A model generated the notes under the pieces. It was not told the DNA's origin. It searched no databases and saw only the letters and a program-made list of their open reading frames with translations. From contig JAFAFR010000043.1 in the NCBI GenBank assembly GCA_023423405.1, positions 186,001 through 250,000 of the forward strand: a stretch of 64,000 nt of DNA. The letters run 5' to 3'. Shown here piece after piece: positions 1 through 9,803 of this stretch. The position numbers and the translations under genes are program-made. Positions within the stretch are counted from its first letter, which is position 1; each line of letters starts with the position of its first letter. Origin of the DNA: Bacteroidota bacterium (GTDB lineage: Bacteria; Bacteroidota; Bacteroidia; Chitinophagales; Chitinophagaceae).

Positions 1-782
1 TCAATATGGTAGAGCTCACCTGGAATGTGAACCAGCCCGGGCGCTGGCGCCGGCCCGCGGAAGTGGCCCTGCTGCGCGAGGCCGATACCGACTGGAACCG
101 CTTCCTGCTCAACCGTCCGAAAGAAGTTTTCGATCCGCGCATATACCTGGAGTACCGGCTGTTCTGGCCCTACTCTTCGGGCATACCCGGGCAGTGGATG
201 AGCCACCAGATTGATACCGTGCACTGGTTCACCGGCTTCGCCCACCCGCGTTCGGTGGTGGCCAATGGCGGCATCTATAACTGGAAGGATGGCCGCCGCA
301 ACTGGGATACCATCACGGCGGTGTTCGACTATGGCCCTGCCGACGACGCCGGCTCCGGCTTCCAGGTAAGCTTTGCTTCGCGTATGGGTAACGGTGATGA
401 GCACCCGCTGGAAGTGTATTATTCCAAAGGCGGCCAGCTCAACCTCAACACCAATATGATTTCACCTGTAGGCGGGTTGACCAAAAACTTCGCCGGCGCC
501 ATGCAGATGCAGCCGGAGTTGTTGCCCGAAATGAAACTACCGGAAACGGCGAAGGTGGTAGCATCGGCCAACACCGGCGGGGACGCACTAACGTCGGCGC
601 ATGTACGCAATTGGATGGAATGCGTACGCAGCCGCAAAACGCCCAATGCGCCGGTGGAAGCGGGTTACAACCACTCGATCGCCACCATCATGACCAATGC
701 CGCTGCGCGTACAGGCGCTAAAGTGGTGTTCGATGAAAAGACGCAGGAAGTAATGGCAGGCGGTAAAATATTTCACCTCTGA
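1..782 (+). CDS. Gfo/Idh/MocA family oxidoreductase, C-terminal part
   Basis: The reading frame is open to the left edge of the window, so only the C-terminal ~258 residues are present. The sequence fits the substrate-binding half of Gfo/Idh/MocA oxidoreductases, which oxidise or epimerise sugars and cyclitols with NAD(P). A stretch WMSHQIDTVHWFTG resembles the DxxxH-type catalytic segment of the family, and the C-terminal part (LTSAHVRNWMECVRSRKTP) is the typical end of Bacteroidota members. The Rossmann domain and any Tat signal lie outside the window. The next gene starts 8 bp downstream, so the two are probably co-transcribed; both families occur in carbohydrate catabolic loci. The exact substrate cannot be told. 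Confidence 0.85.
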   Translation, partial: NMVELTWNVNQPGRWRRPAEVALLREADTDWNRFLLNRPKEVFDPRIYLEYRLFWPYSSGIPGQWMSHQIDTVHWFTGFAHPRSVVANGGIYNWKDGRRNWDTITAVFDYGPADDAGSGFQVSFASRMGNGDEHPLEVYYSKGGQLNLNTNMISPVGGLTKNFAGAMQMQPELLPEMKLPETAKVVASANTGGDALTSAHVRNWMECVRSRKTPNAPVEAGYNHSIATIMTNAAARTGAKVVFDEKTQEVMAGGKIFHL

Positions 783-790
783 TTAAAACC

Positions 791-1756
791 ATGCAAATGC
801 GCCATCGTATTGTACCCACAATCACCTGCTTTTGCCTGCTGCTTGCTACGGCTAACAAGCAGGCCTATGCGCAGGAGTCCGTGCGGTTCTCCCACCGCCA
901 GGCGGCCATCGATGTCAGCATCGGCGGCAAACCCTTTACCAGCTTCCTGTACCCCGACAGCCTGCCCAAACCTGTGCTGTTCCCCGTATATGCACCGGGC
1001 GGCGCGGTGGTCACCCGCGGCTTCCCGCTCGCAACAAGACCCGAAGATCCGCAGGACCATCCCCACCATATTGGCATCTGGATGAATTTCGAAAACGTGA
1101 ACGGGCTCGATTTCTGGAACAATTCCTATGCCATCCCGGCGGAGAAAAAAGCCGGTTACGGCGCCATCAAAACGGACAATGTATACCGCACTACAGACGG
1201 CAAAAAAGGATCACTGGAATACCATGCCAACTGGGTGAACCAGCAGGGTGAGGTCCTGCTGGAAGAAAACACCCAATGGGTTTTTAGCGGCTCCGCGTCC
1301 CTGCGACGGATAGAGCGGATCACCACGCTGAAAGCCAGGCAGCGCGTATTGTTCAAAGATGCCAAAGATGGCTTCCTGGGGTTCCGCGTGGCCCGGGAAC
1401 TGGAGCTGCCGCGTGGCAATTACCTGAACAGCGAAGGCCTGCAGGGCGACAGCGCCTGGGGCAAAAGGGCGCGCTGGTGCAGGTTATCGGCGCCGCAGAA
1501 CAGTACCGTTACCAGCATCGTGATACTGGATCACCCGTCCAACACCGGTTATCCCGCTTACTGGCATGCCCGCGGCTATGGGTTATTTGCCGTAAACCCG
1601 CTGGGGGCGGCCATTTTCAGCGAAGGAAGAGAGCGCGTGGACCTGCACCTGGAGCCGGGGCAGGAGGTTCGCTTTCAGTATACCATTTTGATCGCCACGG
1701 GTAAGGAACCCTTGCCGGTGGAAGCCATAGAAAAGATAGCAGCGAAGCTCAAATGA
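791..1756 (+). CDS. PmoA-like (DUF6807) secreted protein
   Basis: A 321-residue protein with an N-terminal signal peptide ending near residue 27 (cleavage after AYA). It contains the conserved DHPHHIGIWMNF stretch and FWNNS segment typical of the Bacteroidota family annotated methane oxygenase PmoA / DUF6807. That name comes from a weak historical similarity; members lack the membrane helices of methane monooxygenase and are usually found beside Gfo/Idh/MocA oxidoreductases and glycoside hydrolases, as here. The His-rich motif suggests metal or sugar binding, but no activity should be assumed. It is the second gene of a probable two-gene unit with the upstream oxidoreductase. Confidence 0.8.
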   Translation: MQMRHRIVPTITCFCLLLATANKQAYAQESVRFSHRQAAIDVSIGGKPFTSFLYPDSLPKPVLFPVYAPGGAVVTRGFPLATRPEDPQDHPHHIGIWMNFENVNGLDFWNNSYAIPAEKKAGYGAIKTDNVYRTTDGKKGSLEYHANWVNQQGEVLLEENTQWVFSGSASLRRIERITTLKARQRVLFKDAKDGFLGFRVARELELPRGNYLNSEGLQGDSAWGKRARWCRLSAPQNSTVTSIVILDHPSNTGYPAYWHARGYGLFAVNPLGAAIFSEGRERVDLHLEPGQEVRFQYTILIATGKEPLPVEAIEKIAAKLK

Positions 1757-1775
1757 GCTGGAATGCAAGCAGCAT

Positions 1776-2423
1776 TCAGGCCGCCGTATTGCGGTCGGTA
1801 TCACTGAACATGGTTCCGAATACACGATCCCAGATGGTAGTGCTTACGCCAAAACCCTTTTCTTCGTTTTTGTAATGATGCAGGTGGTGATTGCGCCACA
1901 ACGGTTTCATCCATTTAAAAGGCGGCTTCCAGGCATGGATCGCGTAGTGCATGGAACCATAAAGCAGGTAACCGAAAATAAATCCGCCGAAAAAAGGAAG
2001 TGCATAAAAAGGGAAGTCCAGCAGGTAGCCGATACCGTAAAAAATCGCCAGCAGGGTAGAGGAGATCAGCAGGCTCGGAACCGGGGGCATGAACAATCTT
2101 TCCCTGTCGCGCGGGTACTCATGGTGGTTACCATGCATCAGGTAAACAAAACGCCGGGTCTTCGGGTTCTTCGATTCAAAATGAAAAGCGAAACGGTGCA
2201 TCAGGTACTCGAAGAAGGTCCAGAAGAACACACCCACCAGGAAGGTCAGTGCCGCCTGTACAAAGTGCAGGCCGCCCCTGTCCATGCTAAGATAGAAGAG
2301 ATAGGAAATAATAGGAATATACATCCCCCAAATCGCCAGGGGATGGGTTTTGGTGAGCATTTCCAGCAACTTGTTGTCAAAAAGCCTGGCCTGCCCCTTG
2401 TTATGGATTTTCTCGAACTTCAT
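1776..2423 (-). CDS. fatty acid hydroxylase / sterol desaturase family membrane protein
   Basis: A 215-residue membrane protein with the histidine boxes of the integral-membrane di-iron hydroxylase superfamily: HRFAFH, HGNHHEYP, HYAIH and HHLHHY. Four hydrophobic segments are visible (near residues 35-55, 60-75, 115-135 and 135-155). The spacing and the HGNHH box are closest to the FA2H-type 2-hydroxylases of sphingolipid acyl chains, which would suit a sphingolipid-making Bacteroidota. Family assignment is firm; the substrate is inference. It converges with the PmoA-like gene, with 19 bp between the stop codons. Confidence 0.85.
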   Translation of the reverse strand: MKFEKIHNKGQARLFDNKLLEMLTKTHPLAIWGMYIPIISYLFYLSMDRGGLHFVQAALTFLVGVFFWTFFEYLMHRFAFHFESKNPKTRRFVYLMHGNHHEYPRDRERLFMPPVPSLLISSTLLAIFYGIGYLLDFPFYALPFFGGFIFGYLLYGSMHYAIHAWKPPFKWMKPLWRNHHLHHYKNEEKGFGVSTTIWDRVFGTMFSDTDRNTAA

Positions 2424-2565
2424 AGCGATGCGTACAGCTTTTGTACGCTAATTTAGGCAAATATCTTTTACTGCGAAGCCGCTCCCGTAAAGCAATAACC
2501 GCTCCAGGGTTCGCTGTTGCCGTGGGTCCATTACTGCGCAGGCATTCTATCTGCCTGCAGAAAAC

Positions 2566-2820
2566 TTACCGTGGCGGTATTGCCGGCATGTGGGTGGCGG
2601 TCACTTCCTCGCGAAGGTTTTGTGGAAGTGGTTGCATATTTTCTGTGGTAAATTCTTTATACCAGGGGTCGCGAGGAGGGAAAACGACCTGCCTTGCTGC
2701 AGAAGTTGCTCAATGCTGGTGTCATCGTGCGCGGCAATGTGGTACACATGCTGGTATTTTTTCAGCAGTTTTTCGTAGTGCGTCTACCGCAACTATATTG
2801 GTTTTCTCTAAAAAGATGTT
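2566..2820 (-). pseudogene. decayed coding remnant (C-terminal fragment, frameshifted)
   Basis: The 480-bp gap between the hydroxylase and the fucosidase has no intact gene. On the minus strand three overlapping frames each look protein-like in turn. The first reads NIFLEKTNIVAVDALRK, the second LLKKYQHVYHIAAHDDTSIE, and the third FPPRDPWYKEFTTEN and onward to a TAA at 2566. They would join into one ~85-residue sequence with two frameshifts. Upstream of 2820 the DNA turns AT-rich and non-coding. I read this as the rotted 3' end of a gene; the family is not recognised. The rest of the gap (2424-2565, 2821-2900) shows nothing I can name. Confidence 0.4.
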
Positions 2821-2900
2821 TTTGATATGATAAATATTGTTTATTTATTTAAAAAAATTGCATGATTTTTTGAGATCAGGAATCACGGTTGGTATATAGA

Positions 2901-4307
2901 TTAATTTGCAGGCAGGGTTTCCTCCATATGATATACAGAAAAATTGCGAATGGTAGTACTTCCTGTCTGATCGGTGATGGTAAGTCTGACAGCGGAAACC
3001 GTCGCCGGCTCAAATCTTTGTATTCGCTTGTGCCCGATGGTAATTCCTTTACATAGCAATTGCCAGTTGCCCGAAACCAGCCCTTCTACTTTGTAAGATT
3101 GCACCAACTGACCAGCGCGAATGTCTTCCTGGATAAGCACTGTATTGATCTTTTGAGGAACTGGCAGTTTTATTACCAGCAGTGGCCCTTTGCCGGAAGC
3201 CCTTGCCAGGGGGGTATCAAATTTTTTGATCCTGTCGCCAAACTCCTGCATCACTGCCTGGTCTTCAACTGGAATTACTCCCGCAGTATCGATGACTATG
3301 CCCACCAGCATATTGGTATTACTTCCTACGGAAGTGTAGTATTTTTCGAGTAAGGCTGTGGCCGACAGCACCCGCTGGTTTTTTGCGTTCCAGAACCAGC
3401 CGGCTTGTACCCAGGTATTGTCTTCCCGGAGCGGAAAATCGGATTCGCCGGGCACCCAATTGGTACCCAGCGGATCACCGTGATAATTCTCAGGCAGGTA
3501 AAATCCCTGGTCATTCACTTTAAGCCTGGTTGGAATAAAAAAAGGATAGGGCGCATCACCGGTTTCATTTCCCACCCAACGAACAATATTTTTCGCATAC
3601 ACCGGCCCGTTAAATACATTCGTCGACTTGTTGATGTATTTGTCCACTATTGGTTTGAGATCTGGTCCGCCTGATGCTACCTCCGGTATGCCTCCGTCAA
3701 ACCAGATCTCAAATAACTTCCCATTTCCATATTCCTTTCCTCCCCATAGTTCTGTAACCATGGTGGTGTACATCTCGTTGTATTGCAGGCGATCCTGTTC
3801 CGTTCCATGGAGAACCCTGCCGCCATCAACATTAAAATAGGCGTTGCCGGCGTAACTGCAATAGATGCCGGGCAATATGCCATATTTGTTACAGGAAGCG
3901 ATAAAATCTTTTACAATATCGCCATTGCCATTTTTCCACGGCGTACCGGAGATATTATAAGGGTGCGCTTTGGTAGGCCACAGCGAAAAACCCGAAGTAT
4001 GTTTGGCCACCAGTATCGCGTACCTGGCGCCCATAGCACGGGCGGCCCTGATCCACTCATCGGTATCTAGCTTTGACGGATTAAACAGATCCAGTGGCAG
4101 CGCTTTGGTGATGGCTTCCCGGCCCATATGCTGTTTCCAGAAAACTTCCGGTTTGTATATTTCAAGGTCGAGGTGGAAGATCACACCCAATTCGGCTTCG
4201 GAATATGTTAACTGGGTGGCGGTAGGCTTTACAGGATTTGTTGGCTGCGCATAACAGGTAACTGTGTGAACTAAGATCGCAGCAAGGAACACGGTAGTCT
4301 GTTTCAT
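2901..4307 (-). CDS. alpha-L-fucosidase, GH29, secreted
   Basis: A 468-residue protein with a signal peptide (cleavage after CYA, about residue 20). It has GH29 landmarks: the AKHTSGFSLWP segment (residues 101-111), GIYCSYAG, and EIWFDGG, in which D204 is the expected catalytic nucleophile by analogy with WFDG of the family. The last ~110 residues form a beta-sandwich-like C-terminal domain. It would release L-fucose from glycans in the periplasm or outside the cell. It is the last gene of the minus-strand sigma/FecR/SusC/SusD locus, which suggests that locus targets fucosylated glycans. A long perfect hairpin separates it from the lipoprotein gene upstream. Confidence 0.93.
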   Translation of the reverse strand: MKQTTVFLAAILVHTVTCYAQPTNPVKPTATQLTYSEAELGVIFHLDLEIYKPEVFWKQHMGREAITKALPLDLFNPSKLDTDEWIRAARAMGARYAILVAKHTSGFSLWPTKAHPYNISGTPWKNGNGDIVKDFIASCNKYGILPGIYCSYAGNAYFNVDGGRVLHGTEQDRLQYNEMYTTMVTELWGGKEYGNGKLFEIWFDGGIPEVASGGPDLKPIVDKYINKSTNVFNGPVYAKNIVRWVGNETGDAPYPFFIPTRLKVNDQGFYLPENYHGDPLGTNWVPGESDFPLREDNTWVQAGWFWNAKNQRVLSATALLEKYYTSVGSNTNMLVGIVIDTAGVIPVEDQAVMQEFGDRIKKFDTPLARASGKGPLLVIKLPVPQKINTVLIQEDIRAGQLVQSYKVEGLVSGNWQLLCKGITIGHKRIQRFEPATVSAVRLTITDQTGSTTIRNFSVYHMEETLPAN

Positions 4308-4335
4308 CAGGTGGCAATTCGTTTTCGTGTAGATA

Positions 4336-4377
4336 ATATGAGTGCATAAAAAGGTCCGCCTTTTTATGCACTCATAT
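4336..4377 (-). promoter_or_regulatory. long perfect intercistronic hairpin
   Basis: A 19-bp perfect inverted repeat with a 4-nt loop lies between the small lipoprotein gene and the fucosidase gene. The core arm is ATGAGTGCATAAAAAGG. In the direction of transcription (minus) no U-tract follows, so it is not a classical terminator. It more likely acts as an mRNA-processing or stabilising element, or a partial attenuator that sets fucosidase level relative to SusCD. The structure is seen directly; the role is inferred. Confidence 0.6.
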
Positions 4378-4397
4378 GTTTGATTTGTATCAACCGA

Positions 4398-4718
4398 TCA
4401 ATTGACGGTTACAGAAACCGTAGCATCCATGCCGCCGGCTTTTACGGTTACAGAAGCATTTTGGGTGCCAAACTTAACCGTGATTTTTGAAGTCCCCTGG
4501 CCGGCCGTAACAGTTGCGTCGCCGGTAACAGACCATTCGTAACTGGCGTTGTCCAGGTAAAAGGTGGCGTAGTCTACCGAAGCCTCTTTTGCGACGCTGG
4601 TGTTGCCTGCTATCTTGAGATAGGCAGGCGGTGTGTAGCTGCCATCCTGGTAATCTTTTTTACAGGAACTGAACAGGCACAGGATTGTTATTGCGATAAA
4701 TAATTGAATGTATTTCAT
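4398..4718 (-). CDS. small Ig/PKD-like lipoprotein in the fucose locus
   Basis: A 106-residue protein with an SPII signal ending in LFSSC (Cys19), followed by the KKD lipoprotein export-like tail of Bacteroidota surface lipoproteins. The mature part is a single beta-sandwich-like domain with PKD/Ig-like features (YEWSVTGDATVTAG, ITVKFG, ASVTV). It lies 40 bp downstream of the SusD gene in the same direction and is probably an accessory surface glycan-binding or scaffold protein of the SusCD complex. No enzyme motif is visible. The size is small for a SusE/F-type protein, so the exact role is open. Confidence 0.75.
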   Translation of the reverse strand: MKYIQLFIAITILCLFSSCKKDYQDGSYTPPAYLKIAGNTSVAKEASVDYATFYLDNASYEWSVTGDATVTAGQGTSKITVKFGTQNASVTVKAGGMDATVSVTVN

Positions 4719-4758
4719 TCCAGTAAGTTTTATAATCGTTATAGAACGTTGCAGGTTA

Positions 4759-6306
4759 TCAGTAGCCCGGATTTTGGGTCAGGTTTTTATTAACGTCTCT
4801 TTCCTGTTGAGGAACAGGCCAGAGATAACGGAACTCTTCCCAGTTGGATATTACCCAGGTTACGCCCGGATTACCGATGCTTTTGGATTCAAGTGCACTC
4901 TTCAAGGCCCTCCACCGAACCAGGTCCTCGAATCTAACCGATTCCCCTGCCAGTTCTACCCGGCGCTCGTGCCGTATCCTTGCCCGCATGTCATCCTGTG
5001 AAAGCCCCCCCGGAAGATTGGGCATACCGGCTCTGCGCCGGACGGCATTCACCGCATCATACACCGATTCATCCGGTCCGGCTGCCTCATTCTTCGCTTC
5101 GGCATAAGCAAGATGGGCTTCTGCATTTCTCAGAACAATCCAGTTATATGGATTCATTCCTTGCGGGAAACTGTTTTGCTGGGTGGTGGAAAGCGTATAT
5201 TTTTTCCAGCAATACTGGGTTCTGCTCCAGGTGCGGTCGAAAGGAATTCCAAAATAGTCGGCGCCGTGAAAAAAAAAAGTGGTGTAGAGGCGGGGATCCC
5301 TGTCCTGGTATTGTGTCAGGTCGGTGGTTATATCCCGGCCTCCCAGGTTAAAGGGCGTACCATCTGCATTTTCGTATTCATTTACCAGGTTTTGTAAAAC
5401 CTGCCCCCAATCCCACCCACCGGCGGCCACGGTAGACGCCGTTCCATTGCTGGTGTTCCTGGTATAGAGGTTACCATTGCCGCCGTTGCCGTTTGCATTG
5501 CCCCACTGTACTTCAAAGAGTGATTCATTGAGGTTTTCATTGCCGGGCTTCGTGAACAGATCGGCATAGCTGGGATACAATCCGTAGTGCAAATCCAGGC
5601 ATGCTTTGGCCGACACGGCAGCATCCGCCCATTGCTGGTTGAACAGCTGCACCTTCGCTTTCAGCAGGTAGGCGGCTCCTTTTTTTATTCTTCCGGCATC
5701 AGCACCGGTATATTCCTTCGGGAGGCTCTGTGCTGCAAAATCGAGATCATCGTAGATGGCAGCCAGCACTTCCTGGCGGGACGCCCGGGGAGGAGTCAGC
5801 GGTTCTTCTGCAGGCAGATGGAGCAATAAGGGCACATCGCCGAAGCGAACTACCAGCCGGTGATACATAAAGGCTCTCAAAAACCTGCATTCGGCCAGCA
5901 GCCTGTTTTTCAGCGCATCATCCATGGCAATGGCAGGAATTTTTGCGATGGCGGTGTTCGCCCTGTAAATGGTTTGGTAGGAACCATTCCATACACGCCG
6001 GGTATAACTGTTGGTGCCGATAGCTGTTTCTGTTCCGCTGGCGAGGGCCCCGTATAAATTGGGGGTGCCTTCACCGTCCCAGCGTTCATCGTCTGTTAGT
6101 ACGCTTTCCCAAATGATCAATTGACCGTAATTCTGATCATCGCGGAGGCTGTTGTAAACTGCGTTGGTGGCTAAGACGGCATCGTTCTCCGTCTGGTAAA
6201 AATTATCTTCTGTTACGTTGTTGGGATCCGAAACATTCAGCAAGTCCTTGCTACACCCCGAAAAAACAAAGAGGGCTATCGTTATGTATATAGATATTCT
6301 TTTCAT
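4759..6306 (-). CDS. SusD/RagB family outer-membrane lipoprotein
   Basis: A 515-residue protein with lipobox FSGC (Cys18), followed by the NVSDPNNVTEDNFYQTENDAV start typical of SusD N-terminal domains (split here only by my reading). TPR-like helices lie in the first half, and the C-terminal motif RHERRVELAGESVRFEDLVRW is the hallmark segment before the end of RagB/SusD proteins. It is the substrate-capturing lid that sits on the SusC barrel. The gene starts 10 bp after the SusC stop codon, so the two are one transcript. The gene looks intact although its partner SusC carries a nonsense codon. Confidence 0.95.
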   Translation of the reverse strand: MKRISIYITIALFVFSGCSKDLLNVSDPNNVTEDNFYQTENDAVLATNAVYNSLRDDQNYGQLIIWESVLTDDERWDGEGTPNLYGALASGTETAIGTNSYTRRVWNGSYQTIYRANTAIAKIPAIAMDDALKNRLLAECRFLRAFMYHRLVVRFGDVPLLLHLPAEEPLTPPRASRQEVLAAIYDDLDFAAQSLPKEYTGADAGRIKKGAAYLLKAKVQLFNQQWADAAVSAKACLDLHYGLYPSYADLFTKPGNENLNESLFEVQWGNANGNGGNGNLYTRNTSNGTASTVAAGGWDWGQVLQNLVNEYENADGTPFNLGGRDITTDLTQYQDRDPRLYTTFFFHGADYFGIPFDRTWSRTQYCWKKYTLSTTQQNSFPQGMNPYNWIVLRNAEAHLAYAEAKNEAAGPDESVYDAVNAVRRRAGMPNLPGGLSQDDMRARIRHERRVELAGESVRFEDLVRWRALKSALESKSIGNPGVTWVISNWEEFRYLWPVPQQERDVNKNLTQNPGY

Positions 6307-6316
6307 AAACTATGAT

Positions 6317-9300
6317 TTAAAAGGTTACGTTTACGCCCGCCATATAAGTCCGGGCCTGCGGATAGTTGATGCCATCCCTGCCATACGTACTGCTTTGCTC
6401 AGGATCAAGTCCATAGTATTTTGTAAAGGTGACCAGGTTGTCGGCCCCGATATACACCCTGATGTTCTTAACGGATATCTTGTCCAGTATTGTTTTAGAG
6501 AGCGTATATCCCAATTCGATATGGCGCAGCCGCAGATAGGAGCCATCCTGTACATAGTAGGAAGACGGCTGGTTGGCAATGTATTCACTGTTTGCGATCA
6601 GCCTGGGGTTGAGGTTCGATGTGCCTTCGCCGCGCCAGCGATTGAGCGCATAGGCATAGTTGTTCATATTTTGCTGATAGAACTCAAAATAGCCGTATCC
6701 GTACTGGAGGTAATCTCTTTTCCAGTCGCCCTGGAAAATGAAACTAAAGTCAACGGTTTTATAATTGAGGCCGCCCGACAATCCGTACGTAAACTTGGGC
6801 AGTGAGTTGCCCAGAACGGTTCTGTCCTTGTCGTCTATAACACCATTCCCGTCGATATCGGCAAACCTAAGGTCTCCGGGTTGGTCCTGTTCCCTGTGTG
6901 GGTTGCGGGTTATTTCTGCTGCATTCTGCCAAACCCCAATGGCTTTATATCCCCAAATGGAATGGTAGGGAAGTCCCACGCTGTCTACAAAGTCGAGCGT
7001 TGGCGTACCGAATTGTTTTTCTACAAGGCCATTCAATTCCAATACCTTGTTTGTATTGTAAGATCCGGTAAACTGCAAATTGTACGACCAGGATTTGTTG
7101 ATGTTGTCGTGCCATTTCAGCAACAACTCCACACCGCGATTTGTCAGGGCGCCGACGTTTCGAATCTGTGTGCCCAAAATACCACCTCCGTTATTGATGC
7201 CCGTGGTGCCTGGTATGGTAACATTGGTAAGCAGATCTTCGGAACGCCTGTTGTAGTATTCAACAGTAAGATCCAGTCTGCGGTTTAAAAAGGAGGCGTC
7301 TATACCGATGTTGAAGAGTTTGTTGGTTTCCCATTTGATATCGGGGTTGGGATATTGCCCCATATATCCTATTTGGGCGGGTTGATTGTTAAAGGAATAT
7401 CCTTCTCCTATGCTCACGCGCGAAATATAGTAGAAGCTTGGAATATTACTGTTTCCCGTCAAACCATAGCTTGTTCTAAACATGAGGTTATCAACTGCTG
7501 CACTGAGGCTCTTGAAAAAGGGCTCATCTGATACACGCCATCCCAGTGATCCGGAGGGAAATGTGCCCCAACGGTTTGCCGGGCCAAACCGGGAGGAGCC
7601 ATCCCGCCTGATCACTGCTTCCACAAGGTACCTGCCTTTGTAGTCGTAATTAGCACGCCCAAACCAGGATCTCCTGGAGTCGGGGCCGCTTTGCGTTCCT
7701 GTTGCTGTTACCTGGGATGTAATGCCAGATCCGAAATTCAGCCAGTCATTGGTGGGAAAACCGCCAGTTCTTTGCATGGACATATTTTCACCACCCGCTT
7801 TTTGTTCTTCGTAACCAACAAGTGCGCTTACTGTGTGTGACTTGAATGTTTTGTTAAACGAGAGGGTATTGGTAAGCAGGTATCGCTCTGAAGAGCCGGC
7901 CTGTTCACTGTATGAGCGGTTTTGCGGCAACCTGCTGGAAGACAAAATAGTGTCTCCTTCGTAGTTCCTGTAATAGAAACTGGGGTTGAAACTTTTGGTA
8001 AGACTTGTTGTTCGTTCATAGGTAATGCTGGCGCGGAATTTCAAAAAAGGAAAAAACTTGTATTCCCCGAAAGCCGTTGCCAGCAGGTAATGTGTAGGCG
8101 AGTTATTGGTATAGGGCAAACTGAGTTCGCGGGAATACAGGGGGTTGAGTCCCGTCATTACTGATCCGCCTGGGTCCGTTCTGCTAAAAGCACCTGGCCG
8201 TCCGTCCGGCGTCACGAAAGCAACTGTTGGTGAAAATATGGTGGCGCTGGTAAAATCAGGGCCTCCCTGACTCTTGGAATACGTATACTGCGCCTGTATG
8301 CCAACGTTTACCCGTTTGCCCATTTGTGCATCCACCTTGGTTCGAATATTCAACCGCTTGAACTAGGAATAGACGGCAATCCCGTTTTCATCGAGATAAC
8401 TTGCCGATAAAAGGTATTTCACGGCAGTGGTGCCGCCTTTGGCTGCTATATAATGTTCCTGCCTGTTGCCGGTTTGTAATATCGCGTCCCTCCAGTCGGT
8501 GCCGGTGCCCATGTTTTTGAGTTGCTCGTCGGTATACAGCGGCATCTGCCCGGCGTTGATGCGGGCTTCGTTTTGCAGCAGCGCAAATTCCCTTCCATTC
8601 AACAGGCGGGGCATATAGGCGGCCTGGTTGATACCTCCTTTATAAGAATAATCGATTTGTATTTTACCGGTTTTTCCGGCCTTGGTAGTAACGAGTATGA
8701 CCCCGTTCGCTCCGTTGGCGCCATATATGGCGGAAGCGGAAGCGTCTTTTAGAACCGTAACGGATTCCACTTCATCCGGGCTAATGGTATTGAGCGAACC
8801 GGCGGGAACACCGTCGACCACTATCAGCGGGCTGTTGTTGGTGAAAGAACCGATACCCCTGATATTAATGACCGCGTCGGCGCCCGGAGCTCCGCTGCTC
8901 CTGTACACCTGCATACCCGGAACCCGCCCCTGCATTGCCTGGGCTACTCCTGTTGTGCTAATTCCTTTAAAGTCTTTGGCATCCACCTGTGTTACCGCGG
9001 CTGTAAGGTTACCCCTTTTTTGCGTGCCATAACCGATGACAACAATGTCGTCGATTTTCTTGTCTGTTGGCGACAATAGCACCCGTAAATGCTCCGATTT
9101 AGAAAATGCTACCTCCTGCGTTGTATAGCCGACATAAGAAATAACCAGTACACCATTATTCACCGGAACCTCCAGGGAAAAATTTCCATTTGCATCGGTA
9201 ACGGTGCCAATAGCCGTTCCTTTCAACATTACCGACGCCTCAGGCAGCGGGCTGTTTTCAGAAGAAAGGACAATACCCGTTACCTGAATAGCAAGGGAGT

Positions 9301-9706
9301 TTATAGTTGTTCTTGCTTTCTCCGGATCCTGGGTGCCGGTACCCACCTGGCTTATTACCACCGTATTGTCAAGAACCTGGAAAGAATACGGCTGATCTTT
9401 GAAGCAGACCTTTAATGCTTCTTCAAGGGATACTTCCTTTACGTCAATGCTAACCCTGGTAAGCTGCTGCAACTGGGATTCTTTGTAGATAATGGAGACC
9501 CCTGTTTGCCGGATGATTTCTTTGAATACTTTTTTTACCGGGGCATTTTTGTAGCTGAGTGTAACCCGTTGCGCCATTCCTGTGGCACTCACCTGTAACG
9601 CCGTGGCCAACAAAATGATCGCCGTTAGTTTCATACACAGTAGCAGTTTTTTGGCAGCCGGTTCCTTCCAGCAAAACCGGGCTTTGTTCAATGCCATTAA
9701 ATACAT
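6317..9706 (-). pseudogene. SusC/RagA TonB-dependent receptor interrupted by an in-frame TAG
   Basis: Read without the stop this is one 1129-residue SusC. It has an N-terminal extension and signal peptide (cleavage near residue 45), an STN domain (~47-117), a carboxypeptidase-like repeat (~137-215), a plug (GNLTAAVTQVDAKDFK, then VIGYGTQKRG upstream of it) and a beta-barrel ending in AGVNVTF. A single TAG at 8363-8365 splits the frame between DENGIAVYS and FKRLNIRTKV. Both halves are in the same frame and both sides are collinear with normal SusC, so this is a point nonsense and not a frameshift. The downstream half has only a TTG start and no signal peptide, so it would not be exported alone. 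The STN domain fits the adjacent FecR/sigma pair. Alternatives are a sequencing error or stop-codon readthrough. Confidence 0.85.
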
Positions 9707-9803
9707 AGCTTTGATTGTTTTGGTTTAAAAAATAAGTATGTCACGTATTTATGGTAAGCCAAACGCTGCCGTTCCGGGTCGCATCCGGGACGGTTTTGTT
9801 TTC

